Shown: positions 49,575 through 61,002, numbered from the stretch's first letter. The stretch: DNA of 64,000 bases from Pegea sp. RAD2-039 (GCA_034620365.1 JAQGEQ010000277.1:1-64000), one strand, 5' to 3'. Numbers and translations are program-made. Notes: generated by a model from the letters alone, not told the origin.

Positions 49575-50960
49575 AAACTTGAAAGTTACTTACCAAGCTG
49601 TATAAGCTAAGGCTTGACAAATATTCGAGTGCATTAGTGTAGCACGTGAAATGTGTGAAGATGATCGCTTATTATCGCGGCATATTACCGAAATCAGAAG
49701 GAACACCCATCTGATTTCAAATTCAAAGTTCGGGGTCTACCATAGGCCTTGAGAATTGTCAAAGTTTAAAAAAAAAACGCAATTGGCAAATAACCACTGG
49801 ACCCACATCTTCTTTTTTCAAACTTTCTCCGGACACAATTGTTAATAACCAAGATATCAATTTACAGAAACCCACCATCAAATCTCACAAGCATCAAAAA
49901 GACAATTCCTTTTTCACAAATAGGTATGTTCTTCAACGCACGGTGGATTATCAACAAATTTTTCAATTGAAAGCTCCTTTGCATTCTCAGGATTTCAAAT
50001 TTGTTTTTATTACTGAAACTTGGTTAAAACCGTTTTATCCTGATTCTTTTCTGGTTGACGGTAATCATTTTTGTGTTTTGCGTTGTGATAGACTGTATGT
50101 TAGAGGCGGCGGTGTTTGCTTAATTTGCAATATATCGCTTGCATCCAAGATCTTCAGAATTTAGATCGATGACATTATTTCTCCAGGATTTTAGAATATC
50201 GCTTTCGACTATTATTACTCAAAGTCCAAATTTTCTCGTTTTATATGTACCTACCTACCACCTTCTAAACCTAATGATTAGGTTACTGTTAAGGCTTTAT
50301 TGAAGAGTTTGAAGCGTGTTGTGAGTCCTGAGTTATTTATTTTAGGGATTTTAATTTAAGTAAATTTGATTAGAATTACCCAAATTTAACATTTATTGGA
50401 AGATCGTTTAACTTGGTTAGCGTTAATACTATTTCAGCCTTTCTAAGTCATGGCTTTGTTAGCTTCCTCAATTCCAATAATCTATCTCAGGAGGTTATTT
50501 TCCGAGCCAAGTTAGTGGTAATACTTTGGATCTTCTCATCACTTCAAAACCCGAGAACATTATCTACGTTTATAAAAAAGAACCTTTTGCTTTGACATGC
50601 GATCACAACATGATTGAGTTCAAGTTCCATCAAACATTTTTTATGAAAGTTAAAACTTCAAACAAAAGGATTTTTTACTGTGGAAATTATGATGGCATTA
50701 ACAAGTTTCTATCAGATGTTGACTGGATTTCTGTTTTCAACTCTTCCGAAGACATTAATTTTATTTAGTCTCGTCTAACTAACATCGTTAAAGACTCAAT
50801 TGAAAAATTCATACCTTCTTATCGAGTTAATATAGATCTATATTTGCCCAAATATTTAAACAGATCTTTGTATAGTTTATAAGAATTATTTTTCTGATTT
50901 CTATTTAAGAAAAGAAAGTACAGTCCTATCAACTAGCAAAAAAACATTTTTTGGCTTCAT
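49575..50960 (+). mobile_element. Non-LTR retrotransposon copy R5
   Basis: Mirror of R2. From about 49,575 (ORF1 C-terminal piece: KLYKLRLDKYSS) through the endonuclease: ITETWLKPFYPDSFLVDG and CDRLYVRGGGVCLI at 50,000-50,140. Linker pieces follow at 50,413-50,768 (ALTCDHNMIEFKFHQTFF, SNKRIFYCGNYDGINKF). The last residue-matching block, near 50,960, corresponds to 55,330 of the long copy. No reverse transcriptase. Frames are broken near 50,165 and 50,770. Confidence 0.85.
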
Positions 50961-51025
50961 AAATCATATCCTTAAAGCGACATCTCATTTACCTTCCTAA
51001 TTTGATAACAGCGACCAGCTTGTGC

Positions 51026-51075
51026 TACGCAAAACAGCTAGATTTAAACTTACAATGTGTTTTGGTGCGAAATGG
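51026..51075 (+). repeat. Short repeat shared by four inverted-repeat arms (copy 4)
   Basis: AACAGCTAGATTTAAACTTA followed by GGTGCGAAATGG. Mirror of 13,386-13,440 and related to 20,347 and 28,235. Confidence 0.55.
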
Positions 51076-51215
51076 TGATCACAATACCATCAACATATAT
51101 TGTAAAACTGTTAATAGTAGTTAAATCTTATTTAAATATTAATTCAGCTAATCTTATTCAAATTTAATTAAAATTAAATAAAATATTCTATTTAGCAAGT
51201 TAAAAGATTAGCTTA

Positions 51216-51410
51216 TATATATTTTTTTTAATATATATAAATGCGAAGTAATAAATAAGCCTAAAGAGAGCACATCTCACTAACACACATTCTCAGGAGT
51301 TTTTTATGGTTTTTCTCAGGAGTTTTATATGTCTCCACCTGGGGTCGAACCCGGTACTTCCTAGCTAGATGTACTAGGTGTAGTAACCGCTTCGCCACCA
51401 AGCAGGACTA
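51216..51410 (-). mobile_element. tRNA-derived SINE, second copy, recent insertion
   Basis: Same structure as 2,513-2,710. Reading the minus strand from 51,410: GTCCTGCTTGGTGGCGAAGC (A box), GGGTTCGACCCC (B box), unrelated body, then an A/T tail (TATATATTAAAAAAAATATA). The matching position in the other inverted arm (13,241-13,252) has no insertion and reads straight through (AATTATTTTCATCTAAGCTAATC). Short TATA/CTATA direct repeats at the ends fit a target-site duplication. Confidence 0.87.
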
Positions 51411-52795
51411 TATGAGAATAATTTAAACTTCAAAGTCAAATTTGATAATTATTTTTTATTGCTAAAACTTACTTAGACAGATAAATTTTAAATAAAAGAG
51501 AATAAAACAGCTTATAACTAATAGTAAATACAAAATTTGTTATTTAATACAAGGGTTAAAAGCTTGAAACATAAATAGAAAAATTAATATATATAATTCT
51601 TCATCATATAATTTATTATTTGAAGAATAATTATATTCTAATAATTAAGTTCTTAGTTTGTATAAAATACTTGCTTTCAGTGTAATATTATATTATCAAT
51701 TGGCAATTATTTTATCATCTTAAAATTAAATTTATTTTAATCTAAAGTATTTGTGACCTTGCTAATAGTATTAAGTTGAAAGTTTTATTAAATGAATTTT
51801 TCAATTTTAGCTTCAAATGATTTTAAATAAATGCATTTCTGGCTTGTCAGCAGAAAAGAATATATTTTAAAATTATCATTTGAATTAAATTATTTTCTGT
51901 GAAGCGTTTTTAATATTGTTTTTCATAATATTCTTCTTCTAAATATTTATAAATATAAAGTATAAATTTAATGTTACTTTATACATCTATCAGTTAATTT
52001 GTCTCAAATTTTACAAAAAGCACTATTGCAAGTTTACTTTAATAATTGATAATACTTTGTGGTTACCAAAATTGTTTATCTGTTTATAACTTTATCATGT
52101 TGCTGCCCATAAAAGTACTCCACTGTCTTCTAGTTCAATTATGTTTTGAAAAAATAATTTTACTTGAATATATTTTTTATTTTAGTACCAAGCTACAAAA
52201 AATCTTAAAAACTCTTAATCATTAAACAAAGCAATCCACACTAATATGAGTAAGGGGAAAATTCTTGGTTGGTAAAGAAATATTAGATTTTATCTGTTTT
52301 TTACATCTTATGATAACTAAAAGTGGTAATCTAAACACTAGATATCTCATTTATATAATTTAGCTTATTTTCATATTTGTTTTTTTCATATATCAATATT
52401 GTTTTCTTTTTATTGTCACTTCCTCCACCTTTTTCAAAATTTTGAAAGTAATATGATTCATTAGCATCAAAGAAGTCTTAATTTTATTTTGAATATTTTT
52501 TTCAGAAAATTAAATTCTGATATCTCAAGAGTTTGAAAGAACATAAAAAGATTTAAAGGATTTGAGTAAAACATTTTAAATATGCTTCTTAAATTATGTT
52601 TAAAGTTCTTCAACTGAATCAAGTCCTTGTATAAACTTGTAGAAGGAGAATAGTATTTCTTCAATTAACGGTTTGTTCATGTTAGAATTTAAATTTGATT
52701 TCATAAACCTAAAAAGTGTGACATCTCGCGTTTATCACCTCTTCTTAAAATTTTAATCTTTAACAGAGTTCATCAACAAATGCTGCTGCCCCACT
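51411..52795. other. AT-rich non-coding part of inverted repeat 1 (right)
   Basis: Mirror of 11,850-13,240. An open minus-strand stretch at 52,467-52,664 (KKYYSPSTSLYKDLIQLKN) is broken in the left arm. No family recognised. Confidence 0.5.
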
Positions 52796-52799
52796 GAAA

Positions 52800-53370
52800 A
52801 ATCTGATCTTCAAAATAAATATAATGGATAAATATTGATGGATTGTTTGAATGTTTTCATCTTCTTTCTCTTTCTACTCATGATGTTGCCATCGGGATTC
52901 TCCCTTGTAACACTTGGTGAAGCCCGTCGGGTAATCTTTCTATTACCTCTTCTGTAGAATGTCAAAGTCCTGTTCATCAGCATTTATTTGTTTATTGGAT
53001 AAAATAAGGACAAGAACTTTTCAATTTTCTTCTTCTTGAGTGATATTATGAAGCTCGCTTCTTGCTTCATCAAATCCATCGTGGTTTTCATTTATCAAAT
53101 TCTCTCTCTCCTCTAATAGAGAGTTATTACCTAAAGATTTACAAGCCCATCTTCATCAGCCAAACAAGTCCCTGCGCTTTTATTCATATCTCTCTATTCT
53201 TTCTATTCATGTCAAATTATATCTTTTTTTAAAGATAATTAATTTTATTCAAAAATTTATTGGACCTTTTTCAAAAACCTACAAATCTTCATCAGCACAA
53301 GAAAGTCCTTTAGAAAGCGCTTTCTTCCGCAAAATGGATTGTAAGGGGGTGAAGATCCTCAAAGGTTATC
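52800..53370 (-). pseudogene. Unidentified basic protein remnant, right copy
   Basis: Minus-strand mirror of 11,540-11,845. It extends further than the left copy. Near 53,160 it reads KSAGTCLADEDGLVNL, and near 53,310 a related block reads KGLSCADEDL, so an exon seems to be internally duplicated. The shared TGA before KVLVLILSNKQ is present here too. Unknown family. Confidence 0.4.
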
Positions 53371-53959
53371 AGGATTTATTTGATCTCTTTTGGAACAATA
53401 ACCTTTGAAACAAAGTTCTTCTGCGAAGTTGTTATATATATATGATATTGCAATCGTTTAAAGGTCATTTTGTGTTTCCAACGGGCTTAAGAACTGTAGA
53501 TGGGACGGAGCTGTCCTACAAACAACCTGTATACTTATACAAGTACAACACGGCATGCAATATTAAAAGGGATAAGAGTTTCAGCTATGTTTGTTGTCTT
53601 GCTTTCACTTTCCTTTCTACTGTCGTGTTTCCAACAACTTCAACAGAATTCTATTTAATTGGGAAAACGCTCATATCTCTCTTCGTCGTTTGATTGCATT
53701 CGTTTTGCTCTTCCTCGTAGCGAGATCACTTTCGTATTGAAGCCTGATTACATCCAATAGTGCCAATTGTTTGCTATCTAAACCGTGAAGTAGGATCTCT
53801 TCTACAGCTTTCTCTATTTAGTTTTTCTATTTCATAATAATTAAAGCGTCCAGATGTTCTTTCATTAAGCTGAGTAACAAACAAACACTCAATTCTGGTC
53901 ACAGCTCTTCTCTTGTTCCTTTTCCTATGCAGCTGTTTCTTAAATGACCGAATTTGAAC

Positions 53960-56900
53960 ATCAAGCGAATAACTATAATGTCCTCTCTATTCAAATCTGA
54001 AACCTTTAACAATTTCGTGCTTGTTCCTATTTTATCTTTAATGTGTACTACTAAATGCTTTTTTGACTTTTCAACTCAAATTCTTATCCCAATCTTATCA
54101 AGAATTGGTCGTACGGACAATTTAAAGAGATTTATAAAAAAAGTATCCTTAGATAGGATCCTTAGAATTAAAGGTCTTTATAATAAGGAAGACAAAGTTG
54201 ATTGGTCTTCCGAAGATTTTCGAAACATAATTGCGCCATTTAAAGTCAGATAATAGAGTAACGCCAAGGTCTAGAATCGAAGATATTTGTTGAATAATAA
54301 ATCTATTGATGGAGTATTGGTTTAAGGAATTTGCAGCTGGTTTACGAGAAAAAGTTATAAGTTCAGACTTTGTGGGCTGAATTCTGAGCTGCCAATTCGT
54401 AGACTAGTTTTCTACAATGTGTAGTGCAGTTTGAAATTTTGAAGGATTACAAGATAATATCTTGATGTCATCTGCATACACCAACACAATGACATCATCT
54501 ACTGCTACTAGTCTTCTAATTAGGTTTTCGATGAAAATTAAAAAGAGAAGGGGACCCAAAACAGAACCCTGAGGAACACCACTAGTGATTTGGCTAGAAG
54601 TAGAAAAACATCTTTCTACACAAGTTTGTTGGGTTCTACCTGATAAGTAATCTTCAATCCATTGTAAGATGAAGCTGTTGATTTTTGAGTTTTTCAATAC
54701 AGTAACGAACTTAGTGTGTGGGACAGAATCAAACGCCCTAGCAAAATCGAGATATATGATGTCACAGGGAGTGTTACTTTCATAATGGGCTGTAAACTCA
54801 TTAAGAAAAGTGAGATGTTGAGTCAGGGAAGATCTCCGTTTCACAAAGCCATGCTGGACATCAGATATTAGATGACTGGTCACATGATTGTGAATGATAT
54901 GCTCTTGAGTTCTGCAGATAAATGAAGTCAGCGAAACTGGTCTGTAGTTACGTGCGGTGTTCCTGGGATCCTTTTTATGAATTGGAGTAATAATAGCTTT
55001 CTTCCAAATTTGTGGAACTCTTCCTCACCTTAGAGTCATGTTAAAGAAAAGCGATAAAGGTAGTGACAAAGTTGAAGTAGTTTTTCTTAAAAACAAAGCT
55101 GGGATCTGATCTGGGGTGTTGGAAACTCATGATTTTAAGGAAGAAATAGCGTTAACTACCGTATTGACCGTTATTTCAGAGACATTTGTAAGAATGTCGG
55201 AGTAGGAGAGAGAAGGATTATTGTCATCATCGGTTAGAAAACGCTATTAAATTGATTGTTTAGCAACTCAGCTTTATTTTCTGGTTCTATCACCAGCTGG
55301 TCGATGTTATCAATTAGGGGAAGTGTTTGAGATCTCGCCTTAAGCTTGCAATTTATGAAACCAAAAAACGTTTTCTTGCAAGGTGAAGATAAAACTGCAC
55401 TTTCTCTTCCCAAATAGAAATTAGAAATAGATTCCTTGTAAACTATACAAATATCTTTGTACAGAGATTTGATGGAAGGGTCTGTTTAAGTTTGTTTGTA
55501 AAGGAGGTTTTTTAAATGTTGTAAATTTATAGGAAAATGTGTTTTTTTGTAGGCTCTATAGAAAGGTATGTTTTTCGATTGACTCTTTAACGATGTTAGT
55601 AAACCTTGAGTAATTAGTATTGATGTCTTCGGAAGAGTTGAAAACAGAAATCCAGTCAACTTATGGTAGAAACTTGTTAATACCATCATAAAATCCACGA
55701 TAAAAATTCCTTTTGCTTGAAGTTTTAATGTTCATAAAAAAAGTTTGATGGAGCTTGAATTCAATCATGTTGTGATTGCATGTCAGAGCAAAAGGTTCTT
55801 TTTGATAAACGTAGATAATATTCTCAGGTTTTTATGTGATCAAAAGATCCAAAGTATTACCACTAACTTGGGTTGGAAAAATAACCATCTGAGATAAATT
55901 ATTGGCATTGAGGAAGCTTAGTTAGGCATGACTTAGAATGGCTGAATTAGTATTATCGCTATCCAAGTTAAACTATTTTCTAATAAATGTTAAATTTGGC
56001 TTATTCCAATCAATTTTACTAAAATTAAAATCCCCCAAAATATATAACTCAGGACACACAACACTCTTCAGAAACTTCAATAAGGCCTTAACAGTAACCC
56101 CATCATTAATTTTAGAGGGTACATATGGAACGAGAAAATTTGAACTTTGAGTAATGAAAATCATTAGCGATAATTTCAAAACCTAGACAATCAATGGCAT
56201 TAATCTGAATTTTGGAGATCTTGGGTACAAGCGATATTTTGTAAATTAAGCAAACACCGCCGCCTTTATCATACAGTCTATCACAGCGCAAAACACAAAA
56301 ATGATTACCGTCAACTAGAAAAGATTCAGGATAAAACGGTTTAAGCCAAGTTTCAGTAATAAAAACAAAAGTGAAATTTTGGGAATGCAAAAGTGCTTTC
56401 AATTGAGAAATTTTGTTAATAATCGACCGTGCGTTGAGGAACATACCTAATGTGATAGAAGAATTGTCTTTTTGACGCTAGTGAGATTTGATGATGGACT
56501 TTTGTAAATTGATACCATGGGTATTAACAATTGTGTCCGGAGAGAGTTTAAAAAAAGAAGATGTGAGTCCAGTGGTTGTTAGCCACTTCCATTTTTTTAA
56601 AAAACCTTGATAATTCTTAAGATGGACCTCGAACTTTGTATTTGAAATCAGTTGGTTTTTCCTTCTGATTTCGGTTATACGATTCTTTTAAAAGACGCTT
56701 ACTTTCTAAGCGATCTTCTTCACCCATATCATGTGCTACTCTAATGCGATCGAATTTTTTGTCAAGCCTTAGCTTTTACAGCTTGGCAAGAAACTTGCTC
56801 TTGTTCCAACTTTCCTGAAAGGACACTTTCAACGGTCTTTGATGATCTGAGCATTTAGCTCTAAGTCTAGTCATTGATAACTTTTGAACGTCCCTAAAAT

Positions 56901-57995
56901 CAAGTCTTTGAGAGCACTTTTGATTAAAGAACATTAATGGCAAAACCTTGTTCATAATTATAAATGCCGCAGCATTTAGCAAAGGTAAGAATTTTTTTAC
57001 ATGTTTAAAGTTTTAACATTCTGTTGTTTATTATTTTAATTAACTGGATTTGCTTGACAGAGATTCTATTTGAAAATTTGCTTTTTTAGGTTGCTTTTTT
57101 ATTTATTACAACAAACGTGATAGAGGGTACCTGAAGAGAGCACCTCTCACTAGCACACATTCTCACAAATCACATCTATTAAGTTAGAAATATAGAAAGT
57201 AACACATGGTATTTCGATAGCACTCAAAGTATATAACAGTGAACAATAACATAGAATTATTATTATTATTAAAAAAGCGAAAATATGATTAAAGAAGCAT
57301 ATTTAAATAAACATCTTACTATCATTATCTTTATCAGTCTCAAAGATATTAAAGATGATGACATTGTTTTCTCTGTCCTCATGGTCTAAAGTGAGTGTTT
57401 TGTACGTGTCTGTGGCCTTCTTCGCAAGAAGCTGCACCATACTAGCATTTCTGTCGGAACCGGGATCACCGACCACCGTGGCCCATGTGACTTGTTTCTT
57501 TATAGACGCATCCAGTTCGTCCATTGACTTAGACAAACTAGAAATTTTCTCATCGATCTTGGCAACATCTTTGCTAATTTCTGATTTAATTTTGCTAATT
57601 CAGCAGATACAGATTTGATGATGTCGGATAATAGGTATTGATTAGAACTAGATGAAGGAACTGTTGTGTCCATGGTTCTACATTTAATGCAAAACCATTT
57701 AAATCCCATTTGCCTCGTCTGGCTGTTATCAAAAATATCGTATATTTTTTTGCTCACATCACTACAGGTGAGATAAAACCAGGAGAGACATTTAAAGCAT
57801 TCTTTGGCCGGATCTTCACCAGAGGAAATTTTATTGCAGGATTGGCAACTGCCATTGTAAGCTTGTTTTGATGAAGTCGGTTTGTCAGGATTTTTCTTTA
57901 CATTTGAACGTAATGTTTTGCAAGATCTATTTGGGTCCACCATAGTTTTCATGAAAGATTTTTAGTTTCTTTAAAGTTTATATCAAAGATTTCAA
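53960..57995 (-). mobile_element. Non-LTR retrotransposon, longest copy R6 (ORF1, endonuclease, reverse transcriptase)
   Basis: On the minus strand, ORF1 starts at ATG 57,952. It has a PHD-like finger (CQSCNKISSGEDP ... CFKCLSWFYLTCSD ... FKWFCIKC), with all Cys/His present, then a coiled coil after a frame change (57,536-57,303). An insertion at about 56,930-57,318 interrupts ORF1. Endonuclease: MFLNARSIINKISQLKALLH, VFITETWLKPFYPESFLVDG, CDRLYDKGGGVCLI (56,444-56,112). Reverse transcriptase, 54,883-54,404: DVQHGFVKRRSSLTQHLTF, LDFARAFDSVPH, SGVPQGSVLGPLLFLIF and the catalytic VLVYADDIKIL. A thumb-like continuation (NYVSKIFGRPINFVF, KTFNSKDP, LFKLSVRPIL) reaches about 54,060. Such elements copy by target-primed reverse transcription. 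Multiple frameshifts and stops: inactive. CR1/Jockey-like by motif. Confidence 0.9.
56930..57318 (-). mobile_element. Insertion inside retroelement ORF1 containing a SINE body fragment
   Basis: ORF1 of R6 breaks off after DKDNDSKMF at 57,318 and resumes with NQKCSQRLDF near 56,930, whereas R1 is continuous here (DSKMFNQICSQRL). The inserted ~390 bp includes 57,121-57,166 (GGGTACCTGAAGAGAGCACC, TCACTAGCACACATTCTCAC), which matches the body of the two SINEs but lacks their tRNA head. The insertion is therefore a truncated or related SINE. Confidence 0.65.
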
Positions 57996-57999
57996 ATAT

Positions 58000-58480
58000 T
58001 AAAACTCAGAATGGATTATAACAATTAAGTAACTGTTTTAAAACACTGTTATATTGTATAGAGGGTTCCCGAAATGCCAGATATTACATCTATCTTTCTG
58101 TAGTTTTATCTTTTTTATATATCTTATAATTATATTATTCGTGAAAAGGTATATTAGCAAGATCTTTTCAGACATTCTGCTTTGGGTTTATTGTATTAAA
58201 TAAACAAACTTTTCTTTTAAAATGAAAGCTTAACAATTAATGATAATATTTTCTGTAGTTGATATACATGATGAGAGATGTAATGATTGAAAATTGCGTT
58301 AGAGGCTCCTGGTTGAGACAAAAGGCAGGATATACCTGGTTAAAGTAAACAATCGTAAAAATTCTATATTTACAATCTTTTATATGAATTGTTGAAGTTG
58401 GTTTTCATAACTTGCATTAGAAATAGTTTCTACTTTTCGTAATGATTAAAATTAATATAAAAAAATTACCAACAACAGTT
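58000..58480. other. AT-rich, no gene seen
   Basis: 5' flank of retroelement R6. The first ~30 bases of homology to the region upstream of R1 (9,960-10,030: TTACTTAATTGTTATAATC) are probably the element's 5' untranslated region. Nothing else seen. Confidence 0.5.
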
Positions 58481-58483
58481 AAA

Positions 58484-59195
58484 TGATTAAATATATCGAA
58501 ACTAAATTGGTTACAATATTTACATTCACAAGAGACTTTAGAAAATATAAAATTAAATTAGGAGACTTTAAACTGGTAAGAAACTAATTTGAATAATTTA
58601 AAGCTGAAAATTATTGTTTCCAACTTTCCATTGCGAAGTATAATAAGATTTCTAACTTTCTATTAATAATTATAATATGATTTTATTTTGTAAATTATTT
58701 ACTATTCAATGAAAAGTAAAATAATCTCAACTAAAATTAGTTCTAATAAATACAAATTATTAATAATTATTATCTAATTTTATACTGATGTTAAAAAGAC
58801 TCCAATGAAAGTCTACAATATACTCTCAATATGTCTCAAATACGTCATTAGCCAAGTGGTTTGGTAAACAACTATTAAATTTTTAAATATTTCGAAACTA
58901 AATTGGTTACAATATTTACAATTACAAGAGACTTTAGAAAATAGAAAATTGAATTAGGAGACTTTAAGCTGGTAAGAAACTAATTTAAATAATTTAAAGC
59001 TAATTATTAAAAGCTATTTTAATAGCTTTAATTATTAATTATAGCTATTAAAACTACTATTCAATGAATAGTAAAATAATCCTAACTAAACTTAGTCTCG
59101 AATAACTAACTTTAACTATTAGTTCTAATAATTACAAATTATTAACTGATTTTATACAGATGCTAGAAAAACTTTAACGATAGTCTAAAGACATG
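58484..59195. repeat. Tandem duplication, unit about 385 bp
   Basis: Unit 1 (58,484-58,825) and unit 2 (58,870-59,195) share long blocks: CGAAACTAAATTGGTTACAA, AAGAGACTTTAGAAAATA, GGAGACTTTAA and GCTGGTAAGAAACTAATTT. Near the end they share TTAGTTCTAATAA, TACAAATTATTAA and TTTTATAC-GATG. Substitutions and indels separate the units. No coding content. Confidence 0.8.
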
Positions 59196-59499
59196 ATCTT
59201 AAACAAAGTTACCTCGACAAAATCCGACCAGCATCACTAAGATTGGAATCTGAAACTAAAAAGTTTGAACTCAAAAATGATTTGAATTTTTGCAGTTTGT
59301 TTTATTTAAATAAGAAATTGGAACAAATAACTCGGATTGATTCGCAAAGAAACTTTTATCAAAGTTAGTGATCAAATATTATTAACTTGAATCATCTGAT
59401 AAACTTATCTGCAAATATTTTAATCTTTCATTAAAAATTTTTCGAGTAAAATCATAAAACATTTTCTCACATTTTAAAGGTCTTTCGAGAAAAAATCTC

Positions 59500-60075
59500 C
59501 GCGATTCTTCATTCATTTCGCGACGATTTTTCATTTTCTTCGAAACATTGAACGTCTTGAATATCTACAATACAAGTCGATCAATGACATCATCACTACT
59601 AGAGACCTCCACCTACTTTTTATCTTCCAAATAGCAAAAACACCTTTGAAGTAAGATGGAAGTAGATGTTCTAGAAGCAGTAAAGTTTCTTCAAACTGTT
59701 CCAAAATTCCAACAAAATAATAATCTTGCAGAATGTGTTTATTTGATATTTCCAAACTTGTCATTCTTTGTTCCGTTGTACTTCGACTACAAAGATCAAA
59801 TCTCCTTGATTAAATCCTGATCTGACCACGGTGTCTTACTTTAAACATTCAGAACTTGATCCACAAATGAATGGAAGATAAAGCCAAGTTGAATCAGTAC
59901 ACTGAGGGTGACGCCTTGCAACACACTCAACAATCGTCTGATGACGTCACAATAGCTAAGATCGATGAAGTAATGACGTCACTCACCATATTTTGTTCTT
60001 CTTCAGTCATTTTACAATGGTCGCTACGGCAACCGAGGCTTCGATTCCAGCCGAAACGCGCGAAGTAGAAACGCA
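59500..60075. promoter_or_regulatory. GC-richer island with two TGACGTCA sites
   Basis: This stretch is visibly richer in G and C than the 59.2 kb and 60.1 kb flanks. It carries two perfect TGACGTCA palindromes, the consensus of ATF/CREB sites (59,942-59,949 and 59,974-59,981), 32 bp apart. A CpG-containing run near 60,015-60,065 includes GGTCGCTACGGCAACC and AACGCGCGAAG. A promoter is the simplest reading, but no exon could be tied to it. The frames at 59,531-59,764 (minus) and 59,871-60,068 (plus) overlap it and have no recognisable domain. It could also be a first exon of an unknown gene. Confidence 0.4.
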
Positions 60076-60079
60076 GAGT

Positions 60080-60995
60080 TTCTAGAGAGTAGATTCTAGA
60101 AGTTACTGATCAAATATTATTAGTAAAAATATTATCATATATTTAATCAATCTTATTAGATAAAAAAACATCAGCTGATAAAAATACTATAAAGTTTCTG
60201 CTACATACTGCTAAACAAATATAATTTAAGAAATATAAGTTAAAATATATCGATATAGTTTATTCTATAGCTTATTTTGATGTTTGATAAAACCAATAAA
60301 ATGACTATGATGAGATTAGTATATATCTTATTAAAGCAATTTAAGCTGATGTTTCATATAATTGAAATTTATAATAGATAAATAGTAAGATAAATCTGAC
60401 TTCAAAACTATAATTGGATGAAAAACCTATTAAAAAAGTCACTTTAAAATAATATCAAATTTCTTTACATTTTGTTAGAAGTTTAGTTAATAAAAATTAA
60501 TTAAAAATTTGATACAAAATATTTACAAAATCTATCAAGTTCAAAAAGCTAATTAAAAATTGAATAAATTTATGAATTAAAATGATCTAAATGAAATGAA
60601 ATAATATGTGGTGTTAGATGGTCGAAGATACAAGAAAGACGAATCTCTGTAAAAGCGATCTTCATTCTTTACTCTTTTATTTTTAATCTTAGATTGTTAA
60701 TAAATGTTTTAATTTCACAGAATTTGTTTCTTATTAGACACAAAATTTGTTAAAAATTTAATGAAATTTCATTTCTAAATAACTTCAAACATAAAACATC
60801 TTATTTGATAATTAAAATAAATCTCTTAATTCTAACAAACTTTTTTATATTTTGTAAATTATCAAACAATTAAAAAACATGAAAATATTCATGAAAGAAC
60901 ATTTTGATTTTATTCTAAATGTTTTTGAAAATAAACACAACCTCAAAAGCAACTTTATACTGAAAATAAGCTTCACAGTACTCTACTAGTAAAAT
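60080..60995. other. AT-rich, 3' flank of Kelch copy F
   Basis: Mostly featureless. At 60,605-60,720 it matches the flank shared by Kelch A and C (GTCGAAGATACAAGAAAGAC, then AATCTTAGATTGTTAATAAA), including the end of the coding-like convergent segment. 60,880-60,995 matches the immediate 3' flank of Kelch B (CACAACCTCAAAAGCAACTT). Confidence 0.55.
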
Positions 60996-61002
60996 TTATT
61001 TA

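Larger units (their letters stand above)
47425..53280 (-). repeat. Inverted repeat 1, right arm
   Basis: Reverse-complement partner of 11,500-17,076. The outer end is at CCTTTTTCAAAAA (about 53,270). The inner end is at the TSP1/Kelch junction at 47,422-47,425. It contains copy E, retroelement R5, the non-coding block and the unidentified gene remnant. It differs from the left arm mainly by point changes and one SINE insertion at 51,216-51,410. Confidence 0.9.

Noticed and set aside
53442..53693. Plus-strand protein of 83 codons
   Set aside because: No domain, odd composition, antisense to the decayed 3' part of the retroelement region. Likely chance.
53954..54253. Plus-strand protein of 99 codons
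   Set aside because: The complementary strand reads the reverse transcriptase thumb region (NYVSKIFGRPINFVF, KTFNSKDP), so the plus frame is a shadow.
57355..57618. Plus-strand protein of 87 codons rich in Ser/Leu
   Set aside because: Antisense shadow of the retroelement ORF1 coiled-coil region. The same shadow appears in other copies.
60005..60060. tRNA-like B box (GGCTTCGATTCC)
   Set aside because: No A box at a proper distance and no cloverleaf could be drawn.
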